A stretch of DNA of 64,000 bases. Source: Psococerastis gibbosa (taxonomy: Eukaryota > Arthropoda > Insecta > Psocodea > Psocidae). Positions within the stretch are counted from its first letter, which is position 1; each line of letters begins with the position of its first letter. The stretch spans positions 1,860,001 to 1,924,000 of the forward strand of contig OZ020485.1 in the NCBI GenBank assembly GCA_963971405.1, read 5' to 3'. The notes beneath the pieces were generated by a model. The model was not told the DNA's origin. It made no database searches and saw only the letters and a list, made by a program, of their open reading frames with translations. A program made the translations under genes and the position numbers. Shown here in pieces: positions 21,172-32,716 of this stretch.

Positions 21172-22335
21172 AAGTGAAACTTCCTTATCGACGTTGGGAG
21201 AAAAGTCTTGGTTACGCATCTTGGTTACGCGCCATCATATTACGCGCCATCCTGATTTCTGTACTCATGGATGACGCTCGTTTTTGGGCAGATGCAGAAG
21301 ACCTATCTCAATGTAAATTATAGCCATGCCTTTGTCTATTCTTCCACTTTCAGCCCATGCTATATTTGTTGTGATAGGGCAAAGGGTTCGACTTTGGGGG
21401 GAGGAAACGTGAGGAGGTGCACCCAAATTTGCCAATTTTCAGCGAAAATAGGCCTTTTTCAGCCGCGTTTTTGGAGGTGTTAATATCAAATTGAAAACTT
21501 CAAATTACTTTAGTTCTTTTTCACCGTTTTTACTCTTTCTAGGCATGTATTCCGTTTTACTATCCGTCTCTTCGTTCAGGCTCAGGTTAGTGTATAAGCC
21601 ATCCGTGTTTCGGCGGAAAACAGGTTCAAAGGGTATCTACTCTTCCAATTAAATGCATAGAGTAAAAAAAATTCCACAGCCTGCCATTTTCCACCGAAAT
21701 GGATTTTTTATGTCTCATTAGAAGCAATATGAATTATTAAAGTTTCAAACGAGTATAAAATTTTTTTTCTAATTCACCTTCACCCCCCTTAAACACGAGT
21801 GAAACACAAAATGATTAAAAAATGACGTATTTCCAGCAATCCCATTTAAATTGTATGGGCGGGTTTAAAGCAATTTATTTTTTGGGCTGATGTGGAAGGC
21901 CTATCTTAATTTAAATTATACCCATGTCTTCGCCTATTCTTCCTCTTTGAGGCCATGCTATGTTTGTTGTGATCAAGCAAGGGGTTTGGCTTTGGGGGTG
22001 TGAAACGTCAGGGGTTGTGCACGATTTTCAACAAAAATAGGCCTCTTTCGGCGGCGTTATTATCTATTTAAAAAATCCAAACAACTTAAGGGCTTTCCCA
22101 CATTTCTTTCTCTTTCCAGCCATATATTATGCAAGTGAAATTTAGTAATTTAGGCGTTATGATGTTAAACTATCGTCTGTAAACCGACTTTACAACCGAC
22201 TTACAGACAACCAATATAATTAATGAAATGCTATTCTAATCTTAGCAACAATATGGTTAAATAATTGAATTATTTGTATACATGTTAATAATAATAAAAG
22301 CCTTTTGCCTAAAATTAATCTAATTTAGCTTTACT
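21172..22335 (+). repeat. Dispersed family B, copy 1
   Basis: Begins TTGAAGTGAAACTTCC and runs through GGTTACGCGCCATC, a GGGCAGATGCAGAAGACC block, GGTTCGACTTTGGGGGGAGG, AGCGAAAATAGGCCTTTTTC and TTTCGGCGGAAAACAGGTTC to a CGACTTTACAACCGACTTAC end. An internal duplication repeats the GGGCTGATG...AAAATAGGCC segment about 600 bp downstream (21880-22060). The same sequence lies inverted at 29345-30815 and in part at 50337-51190. Non-coding. Confidence 0.8.
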
Positions 22336-23530
22336 TTTGTATGGCTTATGACTGGGAGGTAAGGGTTTAGCAAAATATACGTTATATGTATTAGCCATGT
22401 CTTGGCTTTGGTTATTTTCAAGTGAAAGTATATTAAAATATTATTGTTGTCGCGTATTTCCAAGAGTTGTGTTGTGTTACGTTTTGTATTCGTAATTTCG
22501 TTAATAATTTTCCAGGTTTTACGCGCATTGTCTTTATTGTCTCGAATCTGACTCTTGTAGCAATTGTTTTTTGTGATTGCTAAAAGCGCTTTTAAATTAC
22601 ATCTATAAATAAAGTTTTTTCTCAATAAAGCGTAATTTGGATGGTTATTTAACCGATGCTTGAAACAGTCCCGCTTGCTAATAGAGGCAACTGAAGGTAC
22701 AGTCCGACTGCAATCCACGGCTTTATTTTTATTGTTTTATTTCGAGTAGTACCAGGTTTTGTGGCTACGTCTACGAAATAGCTCAATGTTTTGATAAAAT
22801 CACTTGGTAACGTCTGTCTGATTCAAGACTGAAAACCATGATTCCTTCGCATTGTATCGTATTGTCATAATTATATAGGGGTCTGAAATATATAGTAATA
22901 TATGGCCAAGCGTCCGATTGTGATCTGTCGTATAGAAGTGTCTAAACAGGAACATTTGATACTTGGGTTATTTGGTTGTCTAGTAGCCTATATCGTATGT
23001 ATTTCTTGCAGATTCAGTAGAATAGAGCCCCTTGCATGCTAAAATGTTAGATAATTTAATGTTTTTATATTTGAAAGGTTTTCTGTGATGTCAGGGTGAG
23101 AGTGTCAAATGAGGCGTTTTTCAAGCTTTCTAAGAAATCAGCTAGGTCTCTATTGAACTCATCTTTGTCTTCACTAGGCGATGTGTATATGGCTGAAATT
23201 TTATGTTACTCCGTTACATTTATTTTATTAAGGTAGGCATGGCTGTGAAATGAGTCATAATTGGAATACCTCTGTGCTGCCCAGTAAAGCTGAGTGGCTT
23301 AAACGATTAAATCGAAGGATATATTTAGGCCCAAATAAATAAAATACGCCAAAAACTCATTGAAATTGCGTTCAATGCTTCGGATATTCATGTTTATAGA
23401 ATTTTCAAAGTGTAACCAGCTTAACTGGTAGACAAGGAAATTAGTGGGTAAAGTAGGTAAATTAATTTTTTCTTCATCAATATCCGCTACAAATACATTA
23501 ATTTCCCGTAGGAAAGCAACCTGTTTGGTT
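22336..23530 (-). pseudogene. LINE endonuclease plus RT N-terminus remnant
   Basis: From 23450 down the minus strand reads a MNIRSIERNFNEFLAYF block, the start of an apurinic-type endonuclease. Around 23200-23090 follows ISAIYTSPSEDKDEFNRDLA, the Y-x-P-P strand equivalent. A frame at 22718-22390 then gives RDCFKHRLNNHPNYALLRKN and KTWKIINEITNTKR, the linker between endonuclease and reverse transcriptase in CR1/jockey LINEs. Many stops interrupt it and the polymerase is missing. It abuts family B copy 1 at its 3' side. Confidence 0.65.
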
Positions 23531-23589
23531 TTGTAACTCTATGTAGCACGTAAACTATGTATACATGAATTAGGCTCAGACAACGGTGA

Positions 23590-23970
23590 AAGGTTCCTCA
23601 CAACTTTTTTTTTTTCATTTTTTTTTCTCATGAAAATTGAAAATTTCTTATATGTGTGCCTCCAGAACCAAACTATCAAGGGAGAAGCGTCCAATAGTGG
23701 GTTCTGTTGACGTTTATAATGAAATCCTGCACTATATTATATTATGTGAATTTAAAAGTCAGATTTGAATCAGCTTTTTAGCCGTTTTTTGAAGTTTATG
23801 AGTTAGCCGAGAATAGATAAAATGGTTTCGAGATATTTTGTGATCCTACAATAAATGATAAATTTCATCAAGATCGATGGAGTAGATTTCCCAAATAAAT
23901 TGATGCACAGGCAGACCGCGACAGAGAGATAGACAGACATTTCCCAAAATTTGGAAGCGTGTACTGTTTT
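23590..23970 (-). repeat. Dispersed family A copy (diverged, internal)
   Basis: ACCAAACTATCAAGGGAGAA, GAGTTAGCCGAGAATA, GATAAATTTCATCAAGATCG and a CAGA/GACAGA microsatellite before TTTCCCAAAAT follow family A in reverse. Both terminal hairpins are absent. Confidence 0.6.
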
Positions 23971-24660
23971 GTACTGAACTGAAGCATATCATAACTTCTG
24001 ACCATCGCAAAAGAATAAGTGGGCCACGAGGCGAAATAATGGTATGCATGGAGAGCATTGGGAGTAATGCAGTGATGTCATCGTAAACTACACACATTAA
24101 GACTTTATGGCCGCCTCAACAATGTGTATAGGATACCTGTGCCTGTGCTAGGCCAATTTGCCTATAGAACACCATGACGTTGACAAGAATTTAATTTTTA
24201 GCGTAGTCTCAACAAAATCGAAAATCATGTATTGGAATGGCGAGAGGATTAGCGGCTCATGCACACGCACACAACTCCTATTTATCCCAACAAGGAAATT
24301 TTAAAGGGAAATTTAGTAATTTACATTAACATCGTCTGCTGCCTTAAATTAGATTTTGCTCTTTATAATTTTGTTTATTTAGCTCGTTTGCATAGGAAAT
24401 TTATATATTAATTTAATATGGAGCTTTCGATTTCCCAGGCCAAGTCGCCGCGTCATTCCTTCGTTACCCTTTACTTTACCATAAAAATTATATTATATTA
24501 TACATAAAGTGTATAATATGTAATTGGTAATATGTAATCCGTTTTCGGGACTCTACAAGTCCATCCTCGCTATGTCATGCTCATGGACAAAATTCGTAAT
24601 GTCATGGACAGGTCAGCACAGCTAGAGCTTTAATTACTTATCAATTTTATATAGTATATA
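23971..24660. other. No gene seen
   Basis: AT-rich spacer with TATATTATA clusters at 24480-24530. No frame of interest. Confidence 0.4.
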
Positions 24661-24664
24661 ATAC

Positions 24665-24808
24665 ATCAGTCATTAATTAATTGAGTTTAGGTTGAAGAGG
24701 CAGGCAACCTCCTGGTTACATGCTTGGCTTCGGGTCCAGCCTTTTCTTGACTCTCTAATTTCCGATGCAAGGAGGCGCTTGCCTCTTCGACCTAAGTTAA
24801 TTTAATAA
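24665..24808. repeat. Imperfect inverted repeat (foldback)
   Basis: AGGTTGAAGAGGCAGGCAAC at about 24690 faces an inverted match in GCGCTTGCCTCTTCGACCTA at about 24774-24793. The arms of about 38 bp extend into AATTAATT-type ends and enclose about 57 bp. Probably a small non-autonomous element or stem-loop. No duplication was found. Confidence 0.6.
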
Positions 24809-25333
24809 CTACGAGGTTGGCACGATATGCCATATTATAACGTAATACTGACAATGAAATTGATAATCCTTTAGTAATTTAAGAGCGTCATCTTGGAGGC
24901 CATCTATGGTAAAGTCTAATCAAATTATTTTCTTGGTTTATTCATTAATTTTCATATTCTATGACAGTGGTGGATCCAAGGACATTGCACAATATGGTAA
25001 AAAATTAAAAACGGAAAAGGGATTTTAGTGAGATTCATTTATTATAGTATAGGGTACCTATTGAGACGGCGACCAGTGTTCGACTTCCGGAAAATTTCTT
25101 CACAACTTTTCATTTCATCATCGCCTGAGTCTAAACCCAACCCCCCGTTTAAAATTTAATAATAAAATATAGGTGTATGTATGTATGTACGTAGGTTAGA
25201 TTAGTAGGTTAGAGGTTAGAGAACACTCTAACTTCCGTAGATATTATCCGATTTTGATTAAACTTGATGGATAGATTTAATGAGAAAACCAATCGACAGA
25301 TTGTGACAAGAGGTGAAGAATAAATGAAAAGAA
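24809..25333. other. No gene seen
   Basis: Contains a short GGTTAGA-type direct repeat (25194-25222) and a GTGGTGGATCCAAGG phrase at 24968 that resembles the end of the 12596-12773 element. Nothing else recognised. Confidence 0.35.
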
Positions 25334-26181
25334 CCGGTCCGAGTTTACTCGAACATGCTTTCCAATTTATCAATTAGTAGGGAGAGAAAATGAATAATTT
25401 CATGGTAAATAATTTTCCTATGGTTAAATTTCGGATATCTGGGGGGGGGGGGGTGTCCACCTGACGTCACTGGAGGTGAGGTAGCCTCAATATATTTAAA
25501 ACACATTACAACACAGTAATAATGGCAGGGCAGGCAATGCATTTCAGAGTGAAATTTCTATCATTTTTTCAAAAAAAAATTTTTTGCGCAAAAGCAAATA
25601 GGTTTTTGGGAAAGAAAACTGTCCGGTTTCGTTACTCAACTTAACACCTAAAACATGCCTGAAGGTAGAAATTATCGATAGAAAAGTTTCGCAGAAATAT
25701 TATTTTTTAGTCATTTTTCATTAAAATTAAGTTATTTTTATTTTTTTACCCCCAGAAGCAAACTATCAAGGGGTAAGCGACCCCCCGCATTGTATCAACA
25801 TTGAGAACGACTAGAATATATATGAATTTAAAAGAAATCGTTGGAGCCGTTTTTGAGAAATAATGTTTTTAGACGTTTTTTTGGAGTTTTTTGAGAATAA
25901 ATCCCCCCAAATTGAGTTAGCCCAAAATAAAAAACATGGTCCCGAGGTATGATTTTTGTGAACCTACATGCCAAATTTTACTCAAATCCACCGAGTAGTT
26001 TGCCCGGAAATCGACGAACAGACAGACCGACAGACCGACAGACCGACCGACAGACAGACATTTCGTAAAAAACACTTTTTTGGGTTCCTGGGACCCCAAA
26101 ACGGGTAAATCCGTTGAAATCTCGGAATCGAAAATTTCGACCGTCACAAAGCTTTCCTTATACTACGTATAAATTGGAAAG
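25334..26181 (-). repeat. Dispersed family A, full-length copy
   Basis: Runs from GAACCGGTCCGAGTTTACTC at the left to TATAAATTGGAAAGCAA at the right. Both ends contain the 15-mer TGCTTTCCAATTTAT in opposite orientation (25359 and the 26181 end). The right end folds as GCTTTCC...GGAAAGC, and the left has CGAGT/ACTCG. Inside are a poly-G run (25441-25452), a ACGTCACTGGAGGTGAGG block, GCAAACTATCAAGGGGTAAG and an ACAGACCG microsatellite. It has no long frame. The same order at 32717-33545 and 51212-52078 fixes the ends. Confidence 0.85.
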
Positions 26182-27158
26182 CAATTAGCTTAGTTAAACT
26201 TTGGCTAGTGACCGGCTTTGAGCAGCCCATGTCGCAGTATATTTTAGCGTTTACTTTGATGCGTGTAATGTGTGACATCAGTTTGTCTGTTTCTTGGCCT
26301 GCCGACTAACTTAGCTGCAGACTTGAACTGAAAATGCGCAATTTGAGTTGTAAAAAGGTGTAAAGATAATAATGTCATGGATCAAGTTTTCCAGCAATAA
26401 AAAACAAAAGACAATACTCGTATATCCCTTAGCAAGGGGAGAGTAGAGATTTGTGAAGAAAGAAACACGGAGTTTATTGGAGGAAGTAAGCGGGGAGACT
26501 TGCTCCCCCCTGCGACCCATCCAGTCCATCCCGTAAATCCCGGCCAAACCGCTTTTACAATGCATTGACGTTATAGGGAGGGCACCAAATATATGGATCC
26601 AATACACAATTAATAGCCTCATAACTCGATAGAAACCTTCCTTTTTCATCTAAGAGGTCGCTGCGTTCCGTATTTTATTATTTTATCACAGCCATATTTG
26701 CATGGAAAATTTATTTATGTTACTGCTGGAGTCACTCTACTGTCAATTACTTTCCTTCAAATGGAAATATTATATAGGCAGCGCATCTGAAAATTTGTGT
26801 GAAATATTTCAATAGTCCAGTATACAATGTTGTAACGTAAACGCTGAACAGAAGACACGGTGATAACATTGCAAGTGTGTAAGTTGAAAGTGCGAGCTAT
26901 TAATATTTAATACGGGAGAGGTTTTATATGACTAACGATGTTGGCTGATTCTTATTCGAAAACCATCGGCGCGGAAGTTCAAAGAAAAGCCCCGTTATTG
27001 TTACATGAAGGGAATTAACCCTCCTCTGTTTCAGTAATAATATCATCCCACTGAGGTCAAACATTTCCTTTTCAATCCAGTTTCGGGTTCCAATATTCCC
27101 GGCTAGTCCATTTTTTAACTAAGCCTGTTTGTCTCAATTCTTTTCTCAAGGATTCAAT
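26182..27158. other. No gene seen
   Basis: One minus frame of 112 codons (26649-26311) lacks any motif I recognise and no homologue appears elsewhere in the window. Remaining sequence is spacer. Confidence 0.35.
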
Positions 27159-27168
27159 TCAATCTACC

Positions 27169-28479
27169 GATTACACCGATCTCGTATTCTCCTTAACTAC
27201 TATGCAACTATTCTTTTTAATCCATCGCACCCAACATATTCTGCCGTAGTATCTTTTGACCAAGCAATTCATAGATTGTATAGACAAAGGTTAAGATCAT
27301 CAAAACCCATTGCTTACAGGATCCAAGCAACACTGAAAGAACTTGGGCTGCTCCTTCCTATTCCACCCCAAACAATTCTACGAACACATTCTGCCCCAAG
27401 GCTAGCACCCCCTATTAGCTGTAATACACAATTAAATGATGTTTCGAAATCACAAGTACCGACTCTTCTTCATCTAGTAAAATACAGAGAGCTCATAGAC
27501 CAGTATTCCGAGTATACACACTTCTATACTGATGGCTCAAAATCACCAGCTCACACAGGCGCAGCATTTCATTCAACAACAATCAGCAACATTAATCACA
27601 ACTACCCACTTTTACCATACTGTTCCAACTTCACAGCAGAGCTTTATGCAATAATAAAATGCCTACTATATATCCAAAACAATACTACCATAAAAAATGC
27701 AGTTATTTTTTCAGACAGCCTAAGTGCCCTCCAAGCAATGAAAAATCTATATCCAAACACTTCCCTCATAGCCCAAGTACACAATATTATTACAGATCTC
27801 CAAAGTAACAAAAAAGTCAAACTCAAGTTTACATGGATACCAGCCCACTGTGGAATACCCGGCAACGAAACAGCCGATCAACTAGCAAAAGATGCGTGTG
27901 CCATGATTTCAGCTCCATTCCCTACAGTAACAAATTACGACTATACAAATCAAATCCGATCACACATTACCAAGTTATGGCAAGAAAACTGGGCCGATCC
28001 AGCAAAAGGTTTAACAAAACTTTTTTATGTTAAGCCGCGGATAGGGGGCTGGACCACAGCAACCCGAAACATCAGGCACGAGGAAGTTGTCATGGCTCGG
28101 CTACGTCTGGGCCACACACGGCTCACACATGGCTTTCTGATGGCGGGAGAAACCCCGTCATTATGCCACTGTGGTGCAGAAAACACAGTTGCCCACATCC
28201 TTGTCGAATGCCAAAACCTCACCCGCTACAGAACCTGGCCCCCACAAACATCCCTCTCAACCCTACTACGTGACGACGAAACCGCTACCCGAACTATCCT
28301 CTCATTTTTGACTACTACTAATCTCATCAACCTCCTATAATATCCATTATTATATTATATTATTATTATATTATCACATTAACGAACCTAACCTACCGTA
28401 CCTAACCATTTAATTTTCAATATACCTGAGCGTGTGTGGCCTAAACGGCATTGCAAAAAAAAAAAAAAAAAAAAAAAAA
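27169..28479 (+). mobile_element. 5'-truncated LINE insertion with poly-A and 10-bp target-site duplication
   Basis: TCAATCTACC at 27159-27168 is repeated at 28480-28489, directly after a run of about 25 A (28455-28479). The segment between them is therefore one target-primed insertion of 1,311 bp, truncated at its 5' end inside the reverse transcriptase thumb or connection. The intact tail frame and exact duplication suggest a fairly young insertion. Confidence 0.85.
27171..28340 (+). CDS. RNase H and zinc-domain C-terminus of an I-type LINE polyprotein (partial)
   Basis: The uninterrupted frame begins inside the polyprotein, since the 5' part was lost on insertion, so any start codon is accidental (a non-ATG start is possible at 27129 in flanking DNA). 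RNase H is complete. FYTDGSKSPAHTGAAFHS supplies the first aspartate, TAELYAIIKCL the glutamate, IFSDSLSALQAM the second aspartate and WIPAHCGIPGNETADQLAKD the last. RNase H removes RNA from the RNA-DNA hybrid during reverse transcription. After a linker comes LCHCGAENTVAHILVECQNL, a CxC...H...C zinc module. The combination fits the I/LOA/R1 group. Without endonuclease or polymerase it cannot transpose itself. Confidence 0.8.
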   Translation, partial: LHRSRILLNYYATILFNPSHPTYSAVVSFDQAIHRLYRQRLRSSKPIAYRIQATLKELGLLLPIPPQTILRTHSAPRLAPPISCNTQLNDVSKSQVPTLLHLVKYRELIDQYSEYTHFYTDGSKSPAHTGAAFHSTTISNINHNYPLLPYCSNFTAELYAIIKCLLYIQNNTTIKNAVIFSDSLSALQAMKNLYPNTSLIAQVHNIITDLQSNKKVKLKFTWIPAHCGIPGNETADQLAKDACAMISAPFPTVTNYDYTNQIRSHITKLWQENWADPAKGLTKLFYVKPRIGGWTTATRNIRHEEVVMARLRLGHTRLTHGFLMAGETPSLCHCGAENTVAHILVECQNLTRYRTWPPQTSLSTLLRDDETATRTILSFLTTTNLINLL

Positions 28480-28489
28480 TCAATCTACC

Positions 28490-28734
28490 TAGATAAAGCG
28501 GATACTAAATGATAGAGATTAAGACGCAAGCAGTTGTCAACAGCGGTGCAGCGATTATTTCATTATTGACCGTATTCACCCCTGAACTGAGGTACACCAG
28601 GAAAAAGTAGATATTGTGCACGCAGCCTACAGTATAACTTACACCTTGTATAGTAGTATTGAGTCCAAGTTAGGTTTGACTACATCCTACTGCCTTGGGT
28701 ACTGATACCAAGAATTGTCGGAAAGGGCATATTT
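28490..28734. other. No gene seen
   Basis: Short spacer between the LINE target site and the next family A fragment. Confidence 0.4.
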
Positions 28735-28965
28735 TTCTTTCCTATTTATACGTTATAGGTAAGGTTATTAGTAAAAGGAAAGCCCTGTTTTGCAAAAAGT
28801 TCCATTTCGTGTTTTCATTGGATTTACACGTTTTGAGGTCCCAGGAGCCAAAAAAAAAAAAATGTTTTTACGAAATGTCTGTGTGTCTGTTCGTCGTTTT
28901 GTGGGCAGAATTACTCGATGCAATTTGGTGATATTTGGCATGCAGGTTACGAGTGTACGTCCCGT
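28735..28965 (+). repeat. Dispersed family A fragment (left end)
   Basis: CTTTCCTATTTATACGTTAT, AGGAAAGCCC, TTTACACGTTTTGAGGTCCC, CGAAATGTCTGTGTG and ACTCGATGCAATTTG follow the family's left end. The copy lacks the region after GGCATGCAGGTT. Confidence 0.65.
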
Positions 28966-29344
28966 AGCAAATAGGTAGCCTACTCTAAAATCCGTTATCT
29001 TTACAGGCTTCTTATTTATTTTATTTTATTAACAAAGATAGAAACGATAGACAAGATATTAAAAATTTGGCCCATTTAAGTTGTAGAAGACTACTTCATG
29101 CATCATGTAATAGGGTCTTTTTAATTTTTGATAGCGCAGATTTTTCATAAATAAATTATTAAGGGCTAAAATTTCGGGTGTAATAGATACCATGAAAAAA
29201 CTACAAGCCTCAAAATTAATAATACCCTATTATCTAATGAATAAAATAGTCATCTTCGACTTAAATGGAGCAATATTGTAATAATTTGCATAGTTATTTA
29301 AATTAAAAAAATAAATAGCGTGCGTGTATCGGTGTACACACGTA
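28966..29344. other. No gene seen
   Basis: AT-rich spacer. No match to other segments found. Confidence 0.35.
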
Positions 29345-30815
29345 AGAAGTGAAACGTCCTTATGACATCATTTTTCGAAAAATTATCTACTACAATATAT
29401 TTACAACTTTTTAGAAATTGGTAAAGTAAAGCTAAAGTAGATAAATTTTAAGCAAAAGGCTTTTATTATTATAAACATGTATAAAAATAATTTAATTATT
29501 TTATTTTACCTTATTGCATCTAAGATTATAATAGCATTTCATTAATTATATTGGATGTCTGTAAGTCGGTTGTAAAGTCGGTATACAGACGATAGTTTAA
29601 CATAATATATGGCTGGAAAGAGAAAGAAATGTGGAAAAGCCATTAAGTAGTTTGATTTTTTTAAATACTAGTAGATAATAACGCGGCCGAAAAATGAAAG
29701 TGAAAAATGAAAATCGTGCACAACCCCTGAATTATCACACCCCCAAACCTAAACCCCATGCTTGATCACCACAAATATAGCATGGCCGGAAAGTGGAAGA
29801 ATAGACGAAGACATGGGTATAATTGAAATTGAGATAGGCCTTCTACATCTGCTATAAACCCGCCCATGCAATTCAAATGGGATTGCTGGAAATGAATTTT
29901 ATCGCGTCATTTTTTAGAAATTTTAGAAAGTTTGTGTTCCACTCGTTTTTAGGGGTGAAGGGGTGAATTCGAAAATATGTATTTATACTCGTTTGAAGCC
30001 TTAATTCATGCTGCTTGTAATGAGACATTCAAAATTCATTTCGGTTGAAAATTGCAGGCTGTGGAATTTTTTTTACTCTATGCATTTAATTGGAAGAGTA
30101 GGTACCCTTTGAACCTGTTTTCCGCCGAAACACGGATGGCTAATACACTCACCTGAGCCTGAAGGAAGAGAGGGACAGTAAAACTGAATACATGTCTAGA
30201 AAGAGTATGAAAAGTGGAAAAGAACTAAAGTAGCTTGAAGTTTTGAAATTGATATTAACACCTCCAAAAACGCGGCTAAAAAAGGCCTATTTTCGCTGAA
30301 ATTCGGCACATTTGGGCGCACCTCCTCACGTTTCCTCCCCCCAAAGTCGAACCCTTTGCCCTATCACAACAAGTATGGCATGGCTTGAAAGAGGAAGAAT
30401 AGACGAAGACATGGGTATAATTTAAATTAAGATCTGCCCAAAATAGAAGTAAAATTAGAGTTAGTAATAAATAAAATAAATCAGTAAATTCTTTAGAATG
30501 GTCTATATATGCTGATTTAACGGGCATAGTCGACATCTTAAGGAACGGAAGGGTAGTGTGCGAGTTGGGGTTAGAGCCCATTGAAGGATCGGCAAACATG
30601 TTAAACGGAACACTTGCCTCGGTAGTGCCGAGGAACAATGCCTGCCTCACAAGCGGGTGTCTCGGTTTCGATTCGATCCGATGACACAATTTTCTGGCTT
30701 CTGAGTTAATGGCCCCATGCTGTCTGTAATTCAAAATGAGCGTCATCCATGAGGACAAAAATGAAGATGGCGCGTAACAAAGATTTTCTCCCTACGTCGG
30801 TAACGAAGTTTCACT
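29345..30815 (-). repeat. Dispersed family B, copy 2 (longest)
   Basis: The inverse of 21172-22335. At the right end TTTCACTTCAAT closes the copy (30805-30816), and at the left GAAGTGAAACGTCCTTATGA opens it, so the ends are inverted with respect to each other over about 20 bp. The end motif GAAGTGAAACTTC is itself a small palindrome. An internal duplication gives two GGCC...CAAAGTCGAACCC segments (29690-29850 and 30240-30430). Relative to copy 1, an extra segment at about 30460-30720 contains a tRNA-like relic. Confidence 0.75.
30615..30692 (+). repeat. tRNA-like relic inside family B
   Basis: CTGCCTCACAAGCGGGTGTC, then CGGTTTCGATTCGATCC, resemble the anticodon arm, variable region and T arm (B box) of a tRNA. 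The D arm is degenerate and no acceptor stem pairs. Probably a decayed tRNA-derived SINE carried by the repeat. Confidence 0.4.
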
Positions 30816-30879
30816 TCAATAAAGAGTATTAAATTTCGGGCTGCAAATGTTATACGGAACGTACACTCTTAACAAAAAT

Positions 30880-31235
30880 CATATCACCCTTCCATTTTAT
30901 TTAGTATTTCTAACTTGTTCTTGGGGGGTTTTACTATTAAAAATAAATTCCATAAAACTGCCACAAAAAATTTCAGAAAAGGCTCCTACTGTTTTTTTTT
31001 CTTAAATTCACATGACATTGTAGTCGTTATGGGTAGTCTATAAATATAACCTAGGTCACTTCTCCACTGAGTTCGGCTCTAGGGGCAGAAAAATAAAAAT
31101 ACTCAATTTTCAAGATAATTGATTGAAAAATAATTGTTTAACCTGTCTCCATCGATGATACCTTACTAACTTCAGGCATGGTTTAAGAAACAAACCTTTG
31201 GTTTTGAAGAAACATCCTTTTTTAAGAAATGGATA
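30880..31235 (+). repeat. Dispersed family A copy (diverged, internal)
   Basis: GGGGGGTTTTACTATTAAAA, a GGCTCCTACTG block, TTAAATTCACATGACATTGT, GGGCAGAAAAATAAAAAT, ATCGATGATACC and TTCAGGCATGGTTTAAG follow the middle of family A in order. Confidence 0.6.
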
Positions 31236-32716
31236 ACCCGTGCCAACAAATCATGACATTAAATTTATATTATTGTCTTGCATAATATTGTTCTGTAGAC
31301 TATGCCTTATCGATCAATTCAGAGCATTTGGTTTATCCCTAAGACATTGAACTACTCCTAATAATTATAATTATGGTACTTACACTAATGTGATAAATAG
31401 GCCTCCAACTTATAAAAACAATTTAAAACTAAATTAATAAAAATTTAAAATTAGATAGGTACCCAATGGGTATTTTAGATCGTGCCAGGCCGGCAGTACA
31501 AAGAGTTATGAAAAGGGAAAAGACTGTGTGGTTTAGTTAGTTAGTTGTTACTTGTTAGGTACGGGTACTGAAGTGTCGCAATAATTGTAATGGAAACATT
31601 AGGTCAGGTTCCCATAAATTGTCATAAAACAAGTTGGATATAGTGACCGCCATTGTTGTCTCCTCTATCAAATAAATATAAATATATGATGCTGCCTCAT
31701 TGCTTATTTAATAGCATCGCACACATTTTCAAGACTCACTTTCTATGCAATCCATCCATCTATATTTACCTAGAGACAATTTGCGACAATGCTTAGCAAT
31801 TTGAATTGTCAAGTGAAATCATTTCTAATAATACTTGTAATCATTTCTGTTAAAAGGTGCGATACCTATCATATTGGCATTTGAATTATTATTTTATATT
31901 TCTATGTATTATAGCAGTTACTGCTCACCCATCCATTGCGAATATTGTACACAAAAATAAATCCTCCCCGCACAAATTGTGACTCGTAAAATTGTTAACT
32001 CAACAATTCAACTGCGTTAATCTGTACATATTACCATTGTTTGTCTGGTTACAGGTAAGAGTAAGAATCAGTGTACAGTAGTAACGGTAAGTATGCGCAA
32101 CAGAATCGGATTGGATAATGCAATTTGAAACTACGACCTCCCTACTCAAATAAATTGAAAACTGAAAGAGGGGTGTACGGTTCACTTACAGTACCGTAAC
32201 TTCCTTCATTTCAAATATCAAGGAAAAAAATGCTAGTCTTATCCAGCTTAGCATATATTTGAGTTGTAATCGCCTTACCGGTTCTAATTTGCGTTGCTCA
32301 AGTATTATAGTACAGAATAAATAAGCACAACAATCCAAATAAAGCAGCAACTTTATTCATTATCTTTGAAATTCACGGCCCTTGATGTCAACTTTTGTTG
32401 CCAAGTTTATCTCCCGCACTGTTTCAACAGCATTCGCAACATTTTTGCCTCCTCATTTAAATCCTGAAAACAGTACCTATCTACTTTAACTGAACGCATT
32501 ATTAATAATTACAGCACCTACGGTAAGCAGCATATACATTTGTACAGTGTTACCACAGACTTTGAATATTGTAGCTACCACGGAGGCTATATTCATATGC
32601 ACAAGGTCTGAGTTTCCATGTTGACATGTTGCAATGTAAGTCACACCATAATTTCCCCTTGCGGGTTAAAACTAAAATTCGCAGTGATTTAATGCGAGAA
32701 AATAAAAAGCATATAA
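31236..32716. other. No gene seen
   Basis: The longest stretch in the first 34 kb with no readable element. There are short frames only, and no repeat that I can pair within the window. Confidence 0.4.

Noticed and set aside
25334..26181. Calling family A a Helitron
   Set aside because: It has a terminal hairpin but no CTRR end, and flanks do not show a constant A/T insertion site in the copies here.
26311..26649. 112-codon minus-strand frame as a host gene
   Set aside because: No recognisable motif, no conserved second copy, and the length is within chance for the base composition.
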